DNA of 63,498 bases from Agrobacterium tumefaciens (GTDB lineage Bacteria; Pseudomonadota; Alphaproteobacteria; Rhizobiales; Rhizobiaceae). The notes under the pieces were generated by a model, which was not told the origin of the DNA, searched no databases, and saw only the letters and a program-made list of their open reading frames with translations. Position 1 is the stretch's first letter. Each line of letters opens with the position of its first letter. Below are positions 53,272 through 63,206 of this stretch, one piece after another. The translations under genes were made by a program, and so were the position numbers. The stretch lies in the NCBI RefSeq assembly GCF_009649785.1, contig NZ_WJOK01000031.1, positions 1 through 63,498 on the forward strand, in the 5' to 3' direction.

Positions 53272-54468
53272 TCAGCCCTTGTTCTTGTTGTAGACGTCGA
53301 AGAATACGGCAGCGAGCAGCACGAGGCCCTTGACCATCTGCTGGAAGTCGATGCCGAGGCCGACGATCGACATGCCGTTGTTCATGACGCCCATGATGAA
53401 GGCACCGATAACAGCACCGGTGATCTTGCCAACGCCGCCGGAGGCCGAAGCACCGCCAATGAAGCAGGCCGCGATCACATCAAGCTCGAAGCCAACGCCT
53501 GCCTTCGGCGTTGCCGAGTTGAGGCGTGTCGCGATGATCATGCCGGCCAGACCGGCCAGTACACCCATGTTGACGAAGGTTAGGAAGCTCAGGCGTTCGG
53601 TGTTGATACCGGAAAGCTTGGTCGCCTTCTCGTTGCCGCCCATGGCGTAAACGCGGCGGCCAATGGTCGTGCGGCGCGTCACGAAGCTGTAAAGCGCAAT
53701 CAGAACCAGCATCACGATCAGGACGTTCGGCAGGCCACGATAGGTGGACAGCTGGTAGCCAAGGAACAGAATAGCGCCTGAGATGAGCAGGTTCTGCACA
53801 ATGAAGAAACCGAACGGCTCCACGTCAATGCCGTGCTTCACGTTCACCACGCGACGGCGCCACGCCAGATAGAACAGCACGACCGTAATCACCAATGTCA
53901 GGATCATCGACGTCGTGTTCAGACCTTCGATGCCACCGATATCAGGCAGGAAGCCGGTGCTGATGATCTGGAAATCCGTCGGGAACGGGCCGATGTTCTT
54001 GCCGCCGAGCACAAAAAGCGTGAGGCCGCGGAACACAAGCATACCCGCCAGCGTCACGATGAAGGACGGGATGCGATGATAGGCGATCCAGTAACCCTGG
54101 GCAGCACCGATGATGCCGCCGATGACAAGACAAATCAGCGCCGCGAGAAACGGGTTCATGCCCCACTGCACGGTCAATATGGCCGCAATCGCGCCGACGA
54201 AGGCGACGATGGAACCGACCGAAAGGTCGATATGTCCGGCAACGATGACCAGCAGCATGCCAAGCGCCATGATGACGATGAACGAGTTCTGCAGGATGAG
54301 GTTGGTCAGGTTAACGGGCCGGAACAGAATGCCGCCGGTATAGAACTGGAAGAAAACCATGATAGCGACGAGCGCGATCAGCATGCCGTATTCGCGGATA
54401 TTGGAGCGAATATACGACCCGACCGAGATGACGTTGCTTTCTTCGTTTGTGGTGTTTGCCGAACTCAT
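53272..54468 (-). CDS. gguB: multiple monosaccharide ABC transporter permease GguB
   Basis: A 398-residue permease of the ribose/xylose type (BPD_transp_2) with about ten membrane helices and the [22 protein letters not shown] and [31 protein letters not shown] blocks. It forms the channel of the transporter fed by ChvE with GguA, carrying galactose, glucose, arabinose, xylose and fucose. It overlaps gguA by 4 nt. Confidence 0.96.
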   Translation of the reverse strand: MSSANTTNEESNVISVGSYIRSNIREYGMLIALVAIMVFFQFYTGGILFRPVNLTNLILQNSFIVIMALGMLLVIVAGHIDLSVGSIVAFVGAIAAILTVQWGMNPFLAALICLVIGGIIGAAQGYWIAYHRIPSFIVTLAGMLVFRGLTLFVLGGKNIGPFPTDFQIISTGFLPDIGGIEGLNTTSMILTLVITVVLFYLAWRRRVVNVKHGIDVEPFGFFIVQNLLISGAILFLGYQLSTYRGLPNVLIVMLVLIALYSFVTRRTTIGRRVYAMGGNEKATKLSGINTERLSFLTFVNMGVLAGLAGMIIATRLNSATPKAGVGFELDVIAACFIGGASASGGVGKITGAVIGAFIMGVMNNGMSIVGLGIDFQQMVKGLVLLAAVFFDVYNKNKG

Positions 54469-56003
54469 GAGTTCTTCTCCCCTGAGCGCATGATAGCGCG
54501 CATGATGCTTTCCTGGCTCGCCTCTCCCTTCGGCAATTCAGCGACGATGCGGCCTTCGTTCATGACGTAGATGCGGTCGCAATTGCCGAGCAATTCAGGC
54601 ATTTCCGATGAGATCATCAGAACGCCTTTGCCGTCGGCAGCGAGCTGGTTGATGATGGTGTAGATTTCGTATTTCGCGCCAACGTCGATACCGCGTGTCG
54701 GCTCGTCGAGGATCAGGACATCAGGATTGGAGAAGAGCCACTTGGAAAGCACGACCTTCTGCTGGTTGCCGCCCGAAAGATTGACCGTTTCCTGAAAGAT
54801 GCCTGAAGAGCGGATGCGAAGGCGTGTGCGGAAATCGCTCGCCACCTTCATTTCCTTGATGTCGTCGATGACGCTGGCCTTAGACACGCCGGCCAGATTG
54901 GCAAGCGTGGTGTTGTGCAGAATGTTGTCGTTGAGCACCAGACCGAGATGTTTGCGGTCTTCGGTCACATAGGCAAGACCGGCATCGATTGCCTTGCGAA
55001 CGGTGCTGACATCCACGGGCTTGCCGTCGATCAGAACGTCGCCGGTGATCTTGTGACCGTAGGACTTGCCGAACACGCTCATGGCGAATTCCGTGCGCCC
55101 TGCCCCCATCAGCCCGGCAATGCCGACGACTTCGCCCTTGCGCACGGTGACGTTGATGTCGTGCAGGACCTTCCGGTCGCGGTGCTGCTGGTGATAGGCG
55201 TTCCAGTTCTTCACTTCGAGAATGGTCTCGCCGATCGGCACGTCGCGCGGCGGATAACGATCTTCTAGATCGCGTCCCACCATGTTGCGGATGATGACGT
55301 CCTCGCTGATTTCTTCCTGATGACAGTCGAGCGTCTTCACCGTCATGCCGTCGCGCAGCACGGTGATCTGGTCGGCCACCTTCCGCACTTCGTTGAGCTT
55401 GTGGGTGATGATGATCGACGTCATGCCCTGCTTGCGGAACTCGATCAAAAGGTTGAGCAGAGCCTCGGAATCGCTCTCGTTGAGCGAGGCGGTCGGCTCA
55501 TCAAGGATGAGAAGCTTCACGCTCTTCGACAACGCCTTGGCGATTTCGACCAGCTGCTGCTTGCCGACGCCGATATCCGTAATCAGCGTCTCCGGCGATT
55601 CCTTCAGGCCCACCTTCTTCAGAAGTTCGCGGGTACGGTTGAAGGTCTGCTGCCAGTTGATCACGCCGCCCGAAGCGACCTCGTTGCCAAGGAAAATATT
55701 TTCGGCAATCGACAGGAGCGGCACAAGCGCAAGCTCCTGGTGAATGATGATGATACCAATATCTTCGCTGTCGTTGATGGCGCGAAAATTTCGCACAGCA
55801 CCTTCATAGTGGATCTCGCCCTCATAGGTACCAGCGGGATAAACACCGGAAAGGACCTTCATCAAGGTCGACTTTCCAGCGCCGTTCTCGCCAACGAGCG
55901 CGTGGATCTCACCTTCCTTTACCTTAAGGTTGACGTTCTCAAGCGCTTTTACGCCCGGAAACGTCTTGGTGATGTTCCGCATTTCGAGAATGGTATTGGC
56001 CAT
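54465..56003 (-). CDS. gguA: multiple monosaccharide ABC transporter ATPase GguA
   Basis: A 512-residue double ATPase typical of sugar transporters. The first half has [11 protein letters not shown] (Walker A), [15 protein letters not shown] (signature) and [11 protein letters not shown] (Walker B). The second half has GLMGAGRTE (degenerate Walker A), [14 protein letters not shown] and [14 protein letters not shown]. The pair powers import of monosaccharides bound by ChvE. It follows chvE on the minus strand after a hairpin and overlaps gguB. Confidence 0.97.
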   Translation of the reverse strand: MANTILEMRNITKTFPGVKALENVNLKVKEGEIHALVGENGAGKSTLMKVLSGVYPAGTYEGEIHYEGAVRNFRAINDSEDIGIIIIHQELALVPLLSIAENIFLGNEVASGGVINWQQTFNRTRELLKKVGLKESPETLITDIGVGKQQLVEIAKALSKSVKLLILDEPTASLNESDSEALLNLLIEFRKQGMTSIIITHKLNEVRKVADQITVLRDGMTVKTLDCHQEEISEDVIIRNMVGRDLEDRYPPRDVPIGETILEVKNWNAYHQQHRDRKVLHDINVTVRKGEVVGIAGLMGAGRTEFAMSVFGKSYGHKITGDVLIDGKPVDVSTVRKAIDAGLAYVTEDRKHLGLVLNDNILHNTTLANLAGVSKASVIDDIKEMKVASDFRTRLRIRSSGIFQETVNLSGGNQQKVVLSKWLFSNPDVLILDEPTRGIDVGAKYEIYTIINQLAADGKGVLMISSEMPELLGNCDRIYVMNEGRIVAELPKGEASQESIMRAIMRSGEKNS

Positions 56004-56049
56004 ATCGCAATCCAGCGCCCGATTAATTCAGGCGTTTTTATTTTTATGG

Positions 56050-56080
56050 AAAAACGGGGACGGCGCCAAGCCATCCCCGC
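56050..56080 (-). terminator. attenuating hairpin between chvE and gguA
   Basis: In minus direction CGGGGA...TCCCCG form a stem followed by TTTTT, 14 nt after the chvE stop. It can cause partial termination so that the binding protein is made in excess of the transporter, as is common in ABC operons. Confidence 0.65.
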
Positions 56081-56093
56081 ATGTGTTGCAGGC

Positions 56094-57158
56094 TTATTTC
56101 AGCTGATCTGCGGTGTAGTAACCACCGTCGACGAGAACCTGCTTGTAGTTGTCTTTGGTCACGGCAACCGGCTTGAGCAGGTAGGACGGAACAACCTTGA
56201 CGCCATTTTCATAGGTCTTGGTGTCGTTCACCTCAGGCTCTTTGCCCTGCAGAACGGCGTTGACCATGCCAACAGTAACCTTCGCGAGTTCGCGAGTGTC
56301 CTTGAAGATGGTCGAATACTGTTCGCCAGCAATGATCGACTTGACCGACGGAACTTCAGCGTCCTGACCGGAAACGACCGGCAGCGGCTGGTCCTTCGTG
56401 CCATAACCAACGCCCTTCAGCGAGGAGATGATGCCGATGGACAGACCGTCATAGGGCGACAGAACAGCGTCAACCTTCGCGTCCGTGTAATAAGCCGACA
56501 GGAGGTTATCCATGCGAGCCTGGGCCGTTGCCGGATCCCAACGCAGCGTACCGACCTTGTCCATGCCCATCTGGCCCGACTTTACGACCAGCTTGCCGCT
56601 GTCGATGTAAGGCTTCAGAACCGACATCGCGCCATCGTAGAAGAAGAAGGCGTTGTTGTCGTCAGGAGAACCGCCGAACAGCTCGATGTTGAACGGACCC
56701 TTGCCGTCCTTCAGGCCAAGCTTGTCGACGATCGAAGTTGCCTGCAGAACGCCAACCTGGAAGTTGTCGAAAGTGGCGTAGTAGCTGACGTCGCCGCTGT
56801 TGCGGATGAGACGGTCATAAGCGATGACCTTGATGCCCTGCTGACCAGCCTGCTTCAGAACGTCCGACAGGGTCGTGCCGTCGATCGAAGCAATCACGAG
56901 GACCTTAACGCCCTTGGTGACCATGTTTTCGATCTGGGAAAGCTGATTCGGAATATCGTCGTCGGCGTATTGCAGATCGGTCGTGTAACCGGCTTCCTGC
57001 AGCTGCTTGACGATATTGTTGCCGTCATCGATCCAGCGCGCGGAAGACTTTGTCGGCATGGCGATACCGACAGAACCTTTGTCCTGCGCAAAAGCCGGCG
57101 CTGCAAAGGAAGCAGCACCGATGGCACAAGCCGCCATCAGCGAAATAATGGACTTCAT
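56094..57158 (-). CDS. chvE: ChvE, periplasmic sugar-binding protein and virulence co-sensor
   Basis: A 354-residue periplasmic binding protein with signal peptide ([12 protein letters not shown], cleavage about after A24). It is the sugar-binding subunit of the GguAB transporter and the chromosomal virulence factor that binds sugars and activates VirA, also acting in chemotaxis to sugars. Typical parts are [57 protein letters not shown] and [19 protein letters not shown] 57158 has GGGAGAGAG ahead; the ORF opens earlier in the promoter area. Divergent from gbpR, which controls it in response to galactose, arabinose and fucose. Confidence 0.97.
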   Translation of the reverse strand: MKSIISLMAACAIGAASFAAPAFAQDKGSVGIAMPTKSSARWIDDGNNIVKQLQEAGYTTDLQYADDDIPNQLSQIENMVTKGVKVLVIASIDGTTLSDVLKQAGQQGIKVIAYDRLIRNSGDVSYYATFDNFQVGVLQATSIVDKLGLKDGKGPFNIELFGGSPDDNNAFFFYDGAMSVLKPYIDSGKLVVKSGQMGMDKVGTLRWDPATAQARMDNLLSAYYTDAKVDAVLSPYDGLSIGIISSLKGVGYGTKDQPLPVVSGQDAEVPSVKSIIAGEQYSTIFKDTRELAKVTVGMVNAVLQGKEPEVNDTKTYENGVKVVPSYLLKPVAVTKDNYKQVLVDGGYYTADQLK

Positions 57159-57412
57159 TAACTCTCTCCCTTGAACCCTCTTTGGTACCCGCTTGTTGCG
57201 TTGCACCATAAAATTCATGCCATCAGAGGAAGAAGCCGCATTGCGCCCGTTCCGATCTCGCAACTGCGAAATGGAACAGATGCCGCTCCTCCCCGGCATT
57301 CCGCAAATTGTTCTGAATCCATATAACTGTCAAATAGAATAAATCAGTTTACGTATATCAATTATGATATATTAAATCGATACAATAACCATTGAGGGGT
57401 ATAAACCGGCGA
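57159..57412. promoter_or_regulatory. divergent chvE/gbpR control region
   Basis: A 254-bp AT-rich region (especially 57310-57400). On the minus strand TTGACA at 57328-57333 is a possible chvE -35 with a weak -10 (CAATTT) 17 bp on. The stretch 57350-57385, rich in TTAATATATCATAATTGATAT-like sequence, is where GbpR (LysR family, T-N11-A sites) would bind; I cannot fix the exact operator. Confidence 0.55.
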
Positions 57413-58417
57413 ATGAGCAACCAAAAAGTGTATGAGCAGACGCAAACAGCGGATGCGCTCTTCGTCTTCGAAGACAACCCTTTGCTGCGCGCCGGCTTGA
57501 AGATGAGCCACCTGCGCATGCTGGTCATGATCGAGGAGCACGGGCAGGTCAGCGCTGCCGCCGCCGCCATGAACATGACGCAGCCGGCGGCATCGCGCAT
57601 GCTCTCGGAAATGGAAGCAATCGTCAAAAGCCCGCTCTGTCAGAGAGCGTCGCGTGGTGTGGTGCTGACCAAGTTCGGCGAGGCGCTGGCGCGGCGCGCC
57701 CGCACCATATTGCTGGAGCTGCGTGAGGCGAGCCGCGAACTCAACCAGATGAAATCCGGCAGCGGCGGATCGGTTTATATCGGCGCCGTCACCGCACCGG
57801 CCATCAGCCTGGTCGTGCCCGCCATAAGACGGGCGATGGACACCTATCCCGGTATCGAGATCAACGTGCAGGTGGAAAGTAGCAACGTGCTGGCGCGGGA
57901 ACTTCTGGCCGCACGTCACGATTTCATCATCGGCCGCATCCCCGATGATTTCGACCCCGGCCTGTTCTCCATCCATGAAATTGGCATCGAGCGCGCCTGT
58001 CTGGTGGTTCGCGAGGGCCATCCCCTGCTCCACGGCGAGCCCGTGACATTGCAGGATCTGTCCGGTTACGACTGGGTCTTCCAGCCGCCCGGCGCGCTTT
58101 TGCGCAGAACGATGGAAGACGTGTTCCTCACTCACGGCGTCGCCATGCCGCGCAACGTCATCAACACGCCATCCGTGGTGCTGACGCTTGCCCTTATCTG
58201 CAACACGGATGCAATTGCGCCAATCGCGCAGGACATGGCCGAGTTCGTGGCCGGCCAGCAGGCCGATATCGGCCGCACCCGCATCCTGCCGACGGATTTC
58301 GAGCTTGTCGTCAAGCCATACAGCATCATCACCACCAAAGGCCGCGTTTTGCCGCCCAGCGCCCGGCTGCTCTACGATCTGGTTCTGGATGAAAGCCGCA
58401 AACTGACGGGCTTTTGA
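57413..58417 (+). CDS. gbpR: GbpR, LysR-family regulator of chvE
   Basis: A 334-residue LysR regulator. The helix-turn-helix is LKMSHLRMLVMIEEHGQVSAAAAAMNMTQPAASRMLSEMEA, at residues 36-76 after an unusual N-terminal extension of about 35 residues. The effector domain starts near residue 120 with GSVYIGAVTAPAISLVVPAI. It is divergent from chvE and equals the galactose-binding protein regulator described in Agrobacterium, which activates chvE with sugars and represses without. ATG 57413 is taken; a TTG 21 bp earlier is possible. Confidence 0.95.
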   Translation: MSNQKVYEQTQTADALFVFEDNPLLRAGLKMSHLRMLVMIEEHGQVSAAAAAMNMTQPAASRMLSEMEAIVKSPLCQRASRGVVLTKFGEALARRARTILLELREASRELNQMKSGSGGSVYIGAVTAPAISLVVPAIRRAMDTYPGIEINVQVESSNVLARELLAARHDFIIGRIPDDFDPGLFSIHEIGIERACLVVREGHPLLHGEPVTLQDLSGYDWVFQPPGALLRRTMEDVFLTHGVAMPRNVINTPSVVLTLALICNTDAIAPIAQDMAEFVAGQQADIGRTRILPTDFELVVKPYSIITTKGRVLPPSARLLYDLVLDESRKLTGF

Positions 58418-58491
58418 GGAAGGCAAGCCAGACGCCAACTTCATTGTATATAGAGGCCGGATTTATCGGGACCTGCCCAGGGAATAGCCGC

Positions 58492-58968
58492 ATGCTTTTC
58501 GGACAATCCGTCTTCGAGTCGGTCGTTGAAAGACTGAGACAGGAAAAAGAAGACGAAAGCGCCGAGCCGACGCCGCCCACCGGTCATCGTATTGTGGGTT
58601 TCAGTTCTGGCTTCGTCGTGGATACCTATCCGGATGCACCGCAACCGGGTAACGCCAGTCTCGACGCCTATCTGGCCTTTCTGCCGGAGCCCGTTGCGCT
58701 TGCCGAGCCCCAGCCGGAACCCCAACCCGAACCTATGCCGGCCCATCTCGAAAAGACCTCGCTCGCGGATGTTTCAGCAGAGCTGGCCATCCATGAAACC
58801 GACACCGCCGTAACGCTTGCGGAAAAGCGCCGCGCCTTCGCAAGGCTCAATCATCCCGACGGAGTGAGACCGGAATTCCGGCACAATGCGACGCTGCGCA
58901 TGACAGCGGCAAATCTCCTGATTGACCAGGCGATCCGGATGCTGCGAACCCGTGAACATTTCCAATAG
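58492..58968 (+). CDS. J-domain-like protein with Pro/Glu-rich linker
   Basis: A 158-residue protein. The N-terminal part has FGQSVFESVVERLRQEKEDE. A Pro-Glu repeat linker (PEPQPEPQPEPMP) follows. The C-terminal 60 residues look like a short J domain: AEKRRAFARLNHPDG with an HPD triad at 121-123, then an amphipathic helix TAANLLIDQAIRML. The match to the J-domain pattern is my reading. The frame is open back to a TTG overlapping the gbpR stop, but ATG 58492 has AGGGAA ahead. Function unknown; possibly a DnaK co-chaperone. Confidence 0.7.
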   Translation: MLFGQSVFESVVERLRQEKEDESAEPTPPTGHRIVGFSSGFVVDTYPDAPQPGNASLDAYLAFLPEPVALAEPQPEPQPEPMPAHLEKTSLADVSAELAIHETDTAVTLAEKRRAFARLNHPDGVRPEFRHNATLRMTAANLLIDQAIRMLRTREHFQ

Positions 58969-59003
58969 AGGCAGGTAGCGGTTTTACGCCCGGAAAGCTC
59001 GCC

Positions 59004-59282
59004 TCAGCCGGCGTCGTTTCTATCCGTGGGTGCGCTTTCCACTGGCTCGTCTGAATCGTCCCTGGCCGCGTCAGCCTTGCCTCCAGCGTTCTCCTCGCTG
59101 GCGGGCTTGAACTTCAGCAACAACTCATAGGCCGCATAGACCGCCACGCCGCCGACAACCGTTCCCCAGAAAAATTCGCGATTGACGAATTCGATGACGG
59201 ACCAGGCGGCGCAAAAGCCGACGATGAGCAATCTGACCCACAAGCGGCGATAAAGCGGATGGCTCGTGTCGATAATCAGCAT
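59004..59282 (-). CDS. small membrane protein (DUF3329-like)
   Basis: A 92-residue protein with two membrane helices (RLLIVGFCAAWSVIEFVN and GTVVGGVAVYAAYELLLKF) preceded by HPLYRRLWVR, and a charged acidic C-terminus of about 40 residues. The HPLYR-LWVRLL pattern recalls DUF3329 proteins of rhizobia. ATG 59282 is chosen since upstream frame is non-coding. Function unknown. Confidence 0.72.
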   Translation of the reverse strand: MLIIDTSHPLYRRLWVRLLIVGFCAAWSVIEFVNREFFWGTVVGGVAVYAAYELLLKFKPASEENAGGKADAARDDSDEPVESAPTDRNDAG

Positions 59283-59470
59283 GGCGTTCCCGTTTCGGGC
59301 CTCTCCAGAACATTGCGCAGTTGCGGCATGACGCGCGCGAAAGGCGTTGGCACGTCCAAGGCGTCTTGGCCGTTTCGCAGGAAAATTGCAACGCAAATCG
59401 ACCCGCTAACAATCAGACCCTTGTGAAAGGGAGAGGCAGGGGGATTGCCGACCGGCTTGACCGATACCGC

Positions 59471-59977
59471 TCAGTCCCGCAGGCGTCCAAGCAGGGCCAG
59501 CAGCTGGTCACGGGCTTTTTTGCCGCCGATCCGGTCGATCAGCTTTTCCTCGCGGTCACGCCATGCATCGGAAAGGCGCTCAAGAAGGCTGCTGCCCTCA
59601 TCCGTCATGTCGAGGAAATGAACGCGCCTGTCCTCTTCCGACCTGCGGCGGACAAGCAATCCCTTGCTTTCCATGCTATCGACGATCGCGACGAAATTGG
59701 CACGCTGTATGCCAAGTGCCTCGGCCACATCGCTCTGCTTGAGGCCCGGATTGCCGCCGACTATGACGAGAACGGAAAAATCGGCCGGCCGCAATCCCAT
59801 CTCCGCCAGCACGTCGGAAAAGCCGTTTGCCACGGCAAGTTGCGAGTGCCTCAAATGATAACCGATCGCGGTCGTCAACAATCCATAGTCGATAGCGTTT
59901 AAATGTTCCGCCTGCGTGCCGCCGCTTTCGGCCTTTTCCGCCCGTGGCCCGTTGCTATGTGCCAATTGCAAAGCCAT
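59471..59977 (-). CDS. MarR-family transcriptional regulator
   Basis: A 168-residue winged-helix regulator. The DNA-binding part is GLRPADFSVLVIVGGNPGLKQSDVAEALGIQRANFVAIVDSMESKGLLVRRRSEEDRRVHFLDMTDEG, the MarR pattern with the D-R-R wing. Dimer helices flank it. It is divergent from the AT-rich gap, where its own operator likely lies; no clear target gene is adjacent. Confidence 0.93.
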   Translation of the reverse strand: MALQLAHSNGPRAEKAESGGTQAEHLNAIDYGLLTTAIGYHLRHSQLAVANGFSDVLAEMGLRPADFSVLVIVGGNPGLKQSDVAEALGIQRANFVAIVDSMESKGLLVRRRSEEDRRVHFLDMTDEGSSLLERLSDAWRDREEKLIDRIGGKKARDQLLALLGRLRD

Positions 59978-60499
59978 CCGATCCCCCGCCTGATTCGTTC
60001 CTTAACCCTGCCGGAATGATAACCGACAACAGGACTAAACTGTATCCCAAATAAATGTAGATGATACTAATATTGTATAATAATTTGACAGTTAATACCC
60101 ATTGCGACAACCCCTGTCTCGTAATCACCATCGGGCGCAAAAGAAAAGTATGATTATTTACCCACCGATTTTTAGGGTCAGAAACCGCCTCCCCCGCCTA
60201 GTTTGAAAGGCAATACGACAATCAACCCGCCTGTGTACAAAAGTGCCAGGACAGCCGCTGGATGCAGACGTAAAATACTACTTAAAAGGGAAACGTCTTA
60301 TCAGGAAGAAACGCAATACCGCAAACAACATACCGCCCTGCTATCGCAAACATGCAGACAGCAGCCCTCGCAGCAACCCACGCTCTCCCCCACACCGGAA
60401 AACAGGCCCCATTTCGTAAATCTTTGATTTTTAGACATTGATGCGGAAAGAAAGCTGGGGTATGAACCAACCGCTGCACGCGATTCAAGCGTGACCGCT
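59978..60499. other. 522-bp AT-rich gap without a gene
   Basis: Between marR and tRNA-Arg. The part 60040-60110 is notably AT-rich and holds ATTGTATAAT (60072-60081), pairing at 8 of 10 positions, a candidate MarR site. ORFs here look non-coding (for example 60203-60427). Confidence 0.4.
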
Positions 60500-60576
60500 G
60501 CACCCGTAGCTCAGCTGGATAGAGTGTTGGATTCCGATTCCAAAGGTCACAGGTTCGAATCCTGTCGGGTGCGCCA
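60500..60576 (+). tRNA. tRNA-Arg, anticodon CCG
   Basis: A complete cloverleaf ending in encoded CCA. The acceptor stem GCACCCG pairs with CGGGTGC, the D arm is GCTC-AGCTGGATA-GAGT, the anticodon stem TTGGA/TCCAA encloses TTCCGAT with anticodon CCG (reads CGG), and the T arm is ACAGG-TTCGAAT-CCTGT. The discriminator base is G. Confidence 0.97.
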
Positions 60577-60863
60577 TTTTATTGCAGAGTACGGAATAAA
60601 GAACGACCTCGAAAACACTGAGCCGAATATAACGGACGCTCAGCGTTAGAAAATGTTGAGTTCGTAAGCATGTAATTGGGAAGCTCGGCCCATCGTAACG
60701 ACTTCAACCTGTTACGTGTAAAACTCTCCCGTTCGCGTCGAAATTCACCCAATGCTTCCAATAGTACTGTAGAACTTTGGCGGCCCCAAAAACGGGGCGT
60801 AACACCATGTTGAATCTCTTATATAACTAGAACATTTAAAGAACAAACGAGAGTGCACGAGAT

Positions 60864-61103
60864 ATGTCAGACGCTGAAAAGATTATTGTAGTGCAGTTCA
60901 AAAAGGGACGCGGGGGCATTGTGCCGGGCGAAATGCGGCAGGCTTCCAATGCGGCGTCCGCCGAAAAGATAGCGAGCGCCATGGCATCGCGCCACATCGG
61001 CGTTGCGGCTTATGCTGTTACCGTCGACGAGGAAAGCGGCAGCATGACAAACCCGCGCCTGCTGGTCTCACATGGGCAGATTTCCGATTTGATGCCAGAC
61101 TGA
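60864..61103 (+). CDS. small hypothetical protein
   Basis: A 79-residue soluble protein: MSDAEKIIVVQFKKGRGGI, a central AASAEKIASAMASRHIGVAAYAVTVDEESGSM, and NPRLLVSHGQISDLMP. The beta-alpha-beta look and good codon use suggest a real gene. ACGAGAG precedes the ATG, and a rho-independent terminator follows. I do not recognise a family. Confidence 0.7.
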   Translation: MSDAEKIIVVQFKKGRGGIVPGEMRQASNAASAEKIASAMASRHIGVAAYAVTVDEESGSMTNPRLLVSHGQISDLMPD

Positions 61104-61136
61104 TTTACCGACGCGGTGGCACGCGCCTCCTTCAGC

Positions 61137-61176
61137 CATGCCGCGCAAGCAATCGGACCCTGCGCGGCATGTTTTT
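61137..61176 (+). terminator. rho-independent terminator
   Basis: CATGCCGCGCA (61137-61147) pairs with TGCGCGGCATG (61161-61171), followed by TTTTT. It ends the small gene at 60864-61103 ahead of the convergent chemoreceptor. Confidence 0.9.
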
Positions 61177-61256
61177 AAATCACGGCCCGGATGTCAGGCC
61201 CGCAAGCCTTGCGTCATCTCCGGGCGTGGATCGGCATGATGCCAATCGTATGGCGA

Positions 61257-63206
61257 TCAAAACTCCTGCCAGTCGTCCTTTGACGTATCGACAGCAGCGT
61301 TACCGGAGAATGCGGATGCAATCTTGCGGCCAAGCGCGCGTACGGGGGATGCCACGTATCTGTCGTTGCCGCCGGCATTGCGAACCGGAGCGGGCTGGCT
61401 CTTCTGCTGATAGGCGGTATCGGCGAGCTTGAACTGCGCGAGAAGCTGGTTGAGCGAAGCTACCTCCTTGGCCAGATTGTGGCTGGCGGCGTTGGTCTCT
61501 TCCACCATGGCAGCATTTTTCTGCGTGTCCTGGTCCATCTGGTTGACCGCGGTATTGATCTGCTGGAGGCCGGAGGATTGCTCCTGCGCGGATTCCACGA
61601 TGGAAACGACGTGCCGGTTGATTTCCTGCACTTCCGATACGATCGTCGCCAGTGCCTTGCCGGTGTCGCCCACCAGCTGAACGCCCTGCTGCACCTGATC
61701 GTTCGAGGTGGTGATCAGCGCCTTGATTTCCTTGGCCGCATTGGCGGAGCGTTGCGCCAGTTCGCGCACTTCCTGCGCGACAACGGCAAAGCCCTTGCCC
61801 GCCTCGCCCGCACGCGCGGCTTCTACGCCAGCATTGAGCGCCAGAAGATTGGTCTGGAAGGCGATTTCGTCGATCACGCCGATGATGTTGCTGATCTCGT
61901 TGGCGGATTTGGAGATCTGCTCCATGGCGACGACGGCGCGGCGTACCACTTCGCCGGATTGTTCGGCACCTGCCTTGGCGCGGCTGACGATCAGGCCGGC
62001 CTCCTGCGCGCGCTTGGTGGAATCCTTCACTGTCGTGGTGATCTCTTCCAGAGCGGCAGCGGTTTCCTCAACGGCTGCTGCCTGCTGTTCGGTACGCTTG
62101 GCCAGATCGTCGGCGGCCGATTTGATCTCGTTTGCGCCCGCGCCGATGCCACCGGCATTCTGCGCAACCCGGGTCAATGCCGATTGCAGCTTTTCGGCGG
62201 ACATGTTGAAGTCGTTACGAACGCCGTCGAGTGTCGCCGTGAACGGCTGGCCGATGCGGTAGGACACATCGCCATCCGAAAGCTTCGAAAGACCGGTTGC
62301 AAGATTGTCGACGGCAAATTTGACGTCGGCAGCTTCCTTGGCCTTCTGCTGCTCGCGCGCGATGCGTTCCTTTTCCGAAAGGCTGCGATTGGCTTCGGTC
62401 TCCTGTTCAAGGCGGATGCGCTCGATCGCACTCTCGCGGAACACCTGAACGGCAACCGCCATCTGGCCAACTTCGTCCTTGCGGTCCATGCCATCGATCT
62501 CGGCTGCCGTATCGCCGCCTGCCAGCGACACCATACGCTCCCGCAGCCGGGCAATCGGCGTTGTGATGCCACGCGAGGCCACGAAAAGTGCGAGAATGAT
62601 GCCGGCTGCAAAGCTGATGCCAACCACAACAAGCGAGGTCAGGATCGTGGAATTCGTCTGGCCACTCAGATCGTCGCTGCCTGTCGCAACACCCTTGGCA
62701 AGCTTGTCCAGCAATGCCGTTATGATGGCTGACGTTCGTTGGATGGAGACGTCTGCGTGGGCGAGTTGCACGGCGGATTCCGCATTTCTGTTCGCCATTC
62801 CCAGCTCAACGGCCTTGTCGGTAATTTGCGCGATGGACTGGGATTGTGCGATCAAGGTATCGACAGCAGCGCTCTCTTCCGGAAACACTGTCTTGACATT
62901 GCCCAGCCGCTCCAGAAGCTCGCGTTTGCTGTCAATATAAGCCTGCTTGGCAACGTTGATTTCCGCAGCATTCGCATCGTAAGCCATGACCTGATAGGCG
63001 CCATATGCCAGGGCGACGAGATTACGGTTTGCCCGCGCAAGCTCCACAAGCGCAGCATTATCGCTGGCGATGAATTCGGAATAAAGCGTGTCGGCTTCCT
63101 TGTAACGCGTTGCCATGAACGCGGTGGCACCGAGACCGACGATGCAGAGTGGCAAAATGAGTGACAGGATTTTGGTGCGGATACGGGCATTTTGAAGAAA
63201 GGACAC
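61257..63206 (-). CDS. methyl-accepting chemotaxis protein
   Basis: A 649-residue chemoreceptor. The first membrane helix is at about residues 11-33 ([19 protein letters not shown]). A periplasmic helical sensor domain of about 155 residues follows, then the second helix near 189-209 ([23 protein letters not shown]) and a HAMP domain. The signalling tip is [42 protein letters not shown]. The end does not carry the NWETF CheR pentapeptide but DDWQEF, a close variant. I take GTG 63206 as start because AGGAG lies 7 nt upstream and membrane helix 1 then sits normally; ATG 63269 is the alternative. Ligand unknown. Confidence 0.93.
   Translation of the reverse strand: MSFLQNARIRTKILSLILPLCIVGLGATAFMATRYKEADTLYSEFIASDNAALVELARANRNLVALAYGAYQVMAYDANAAEINVAKQAYIDSKRELLERLGNVKTVFPEESAAVDTLIAQSQSIAQITDKAVELGMANRNAESAVQLAHADVSIQRTSAIITALLDKLAKGVATGSDDLSGQTNSTILTSLVVVGISFAAGIILALFVASRGITTPIARLRERMVSLAGGDTAAEIDGMDRKDEVGQMAVAVQVFRESAIERIRLEQETEANRSLSEKERIAREQQKAKEAADVKFAVDNLATGLSKLSDGDVSYRIGQPFTATLDGVRNDFNMSAEKLQSALTRVAQNAGGIGAGANEIKSAADDLAKRTEQQAAAVEETAAALEEITTTVKDSTKRAQEAGLIVSRAKAGAEQSGEVVRRAVVAMEQISKSANEISNIIGVIDEIAFQTNLLALNAGVEAARAGEAGKGFAVVAQEVRELAQRSANAAKEIKALITTSNDQVQQGVQLVGDTGKALATIVSEVQEINRHVVSIVESAQEQSSGLQQINTAVNQMDQDTQKNAAMVEETNAASHNLAKEVASLNQLLAQFKLADTAYQQKSQPAPVRNAGGNDRYVASPVRALGRKIASAFSGNAAVDTSKDDWQEF

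Noticed and set aside
55320..57161. 613-codon + strand ORF antisense to gguA and chvE
   Set aside because: Typical high-GC shadow; both minus-strand genes have clear family motifs.
60203..60427. 74-codon ORF upstream of the tRNA
   Set aside because: Random-looking composition, no ribosome-binding site and no family resemblance.
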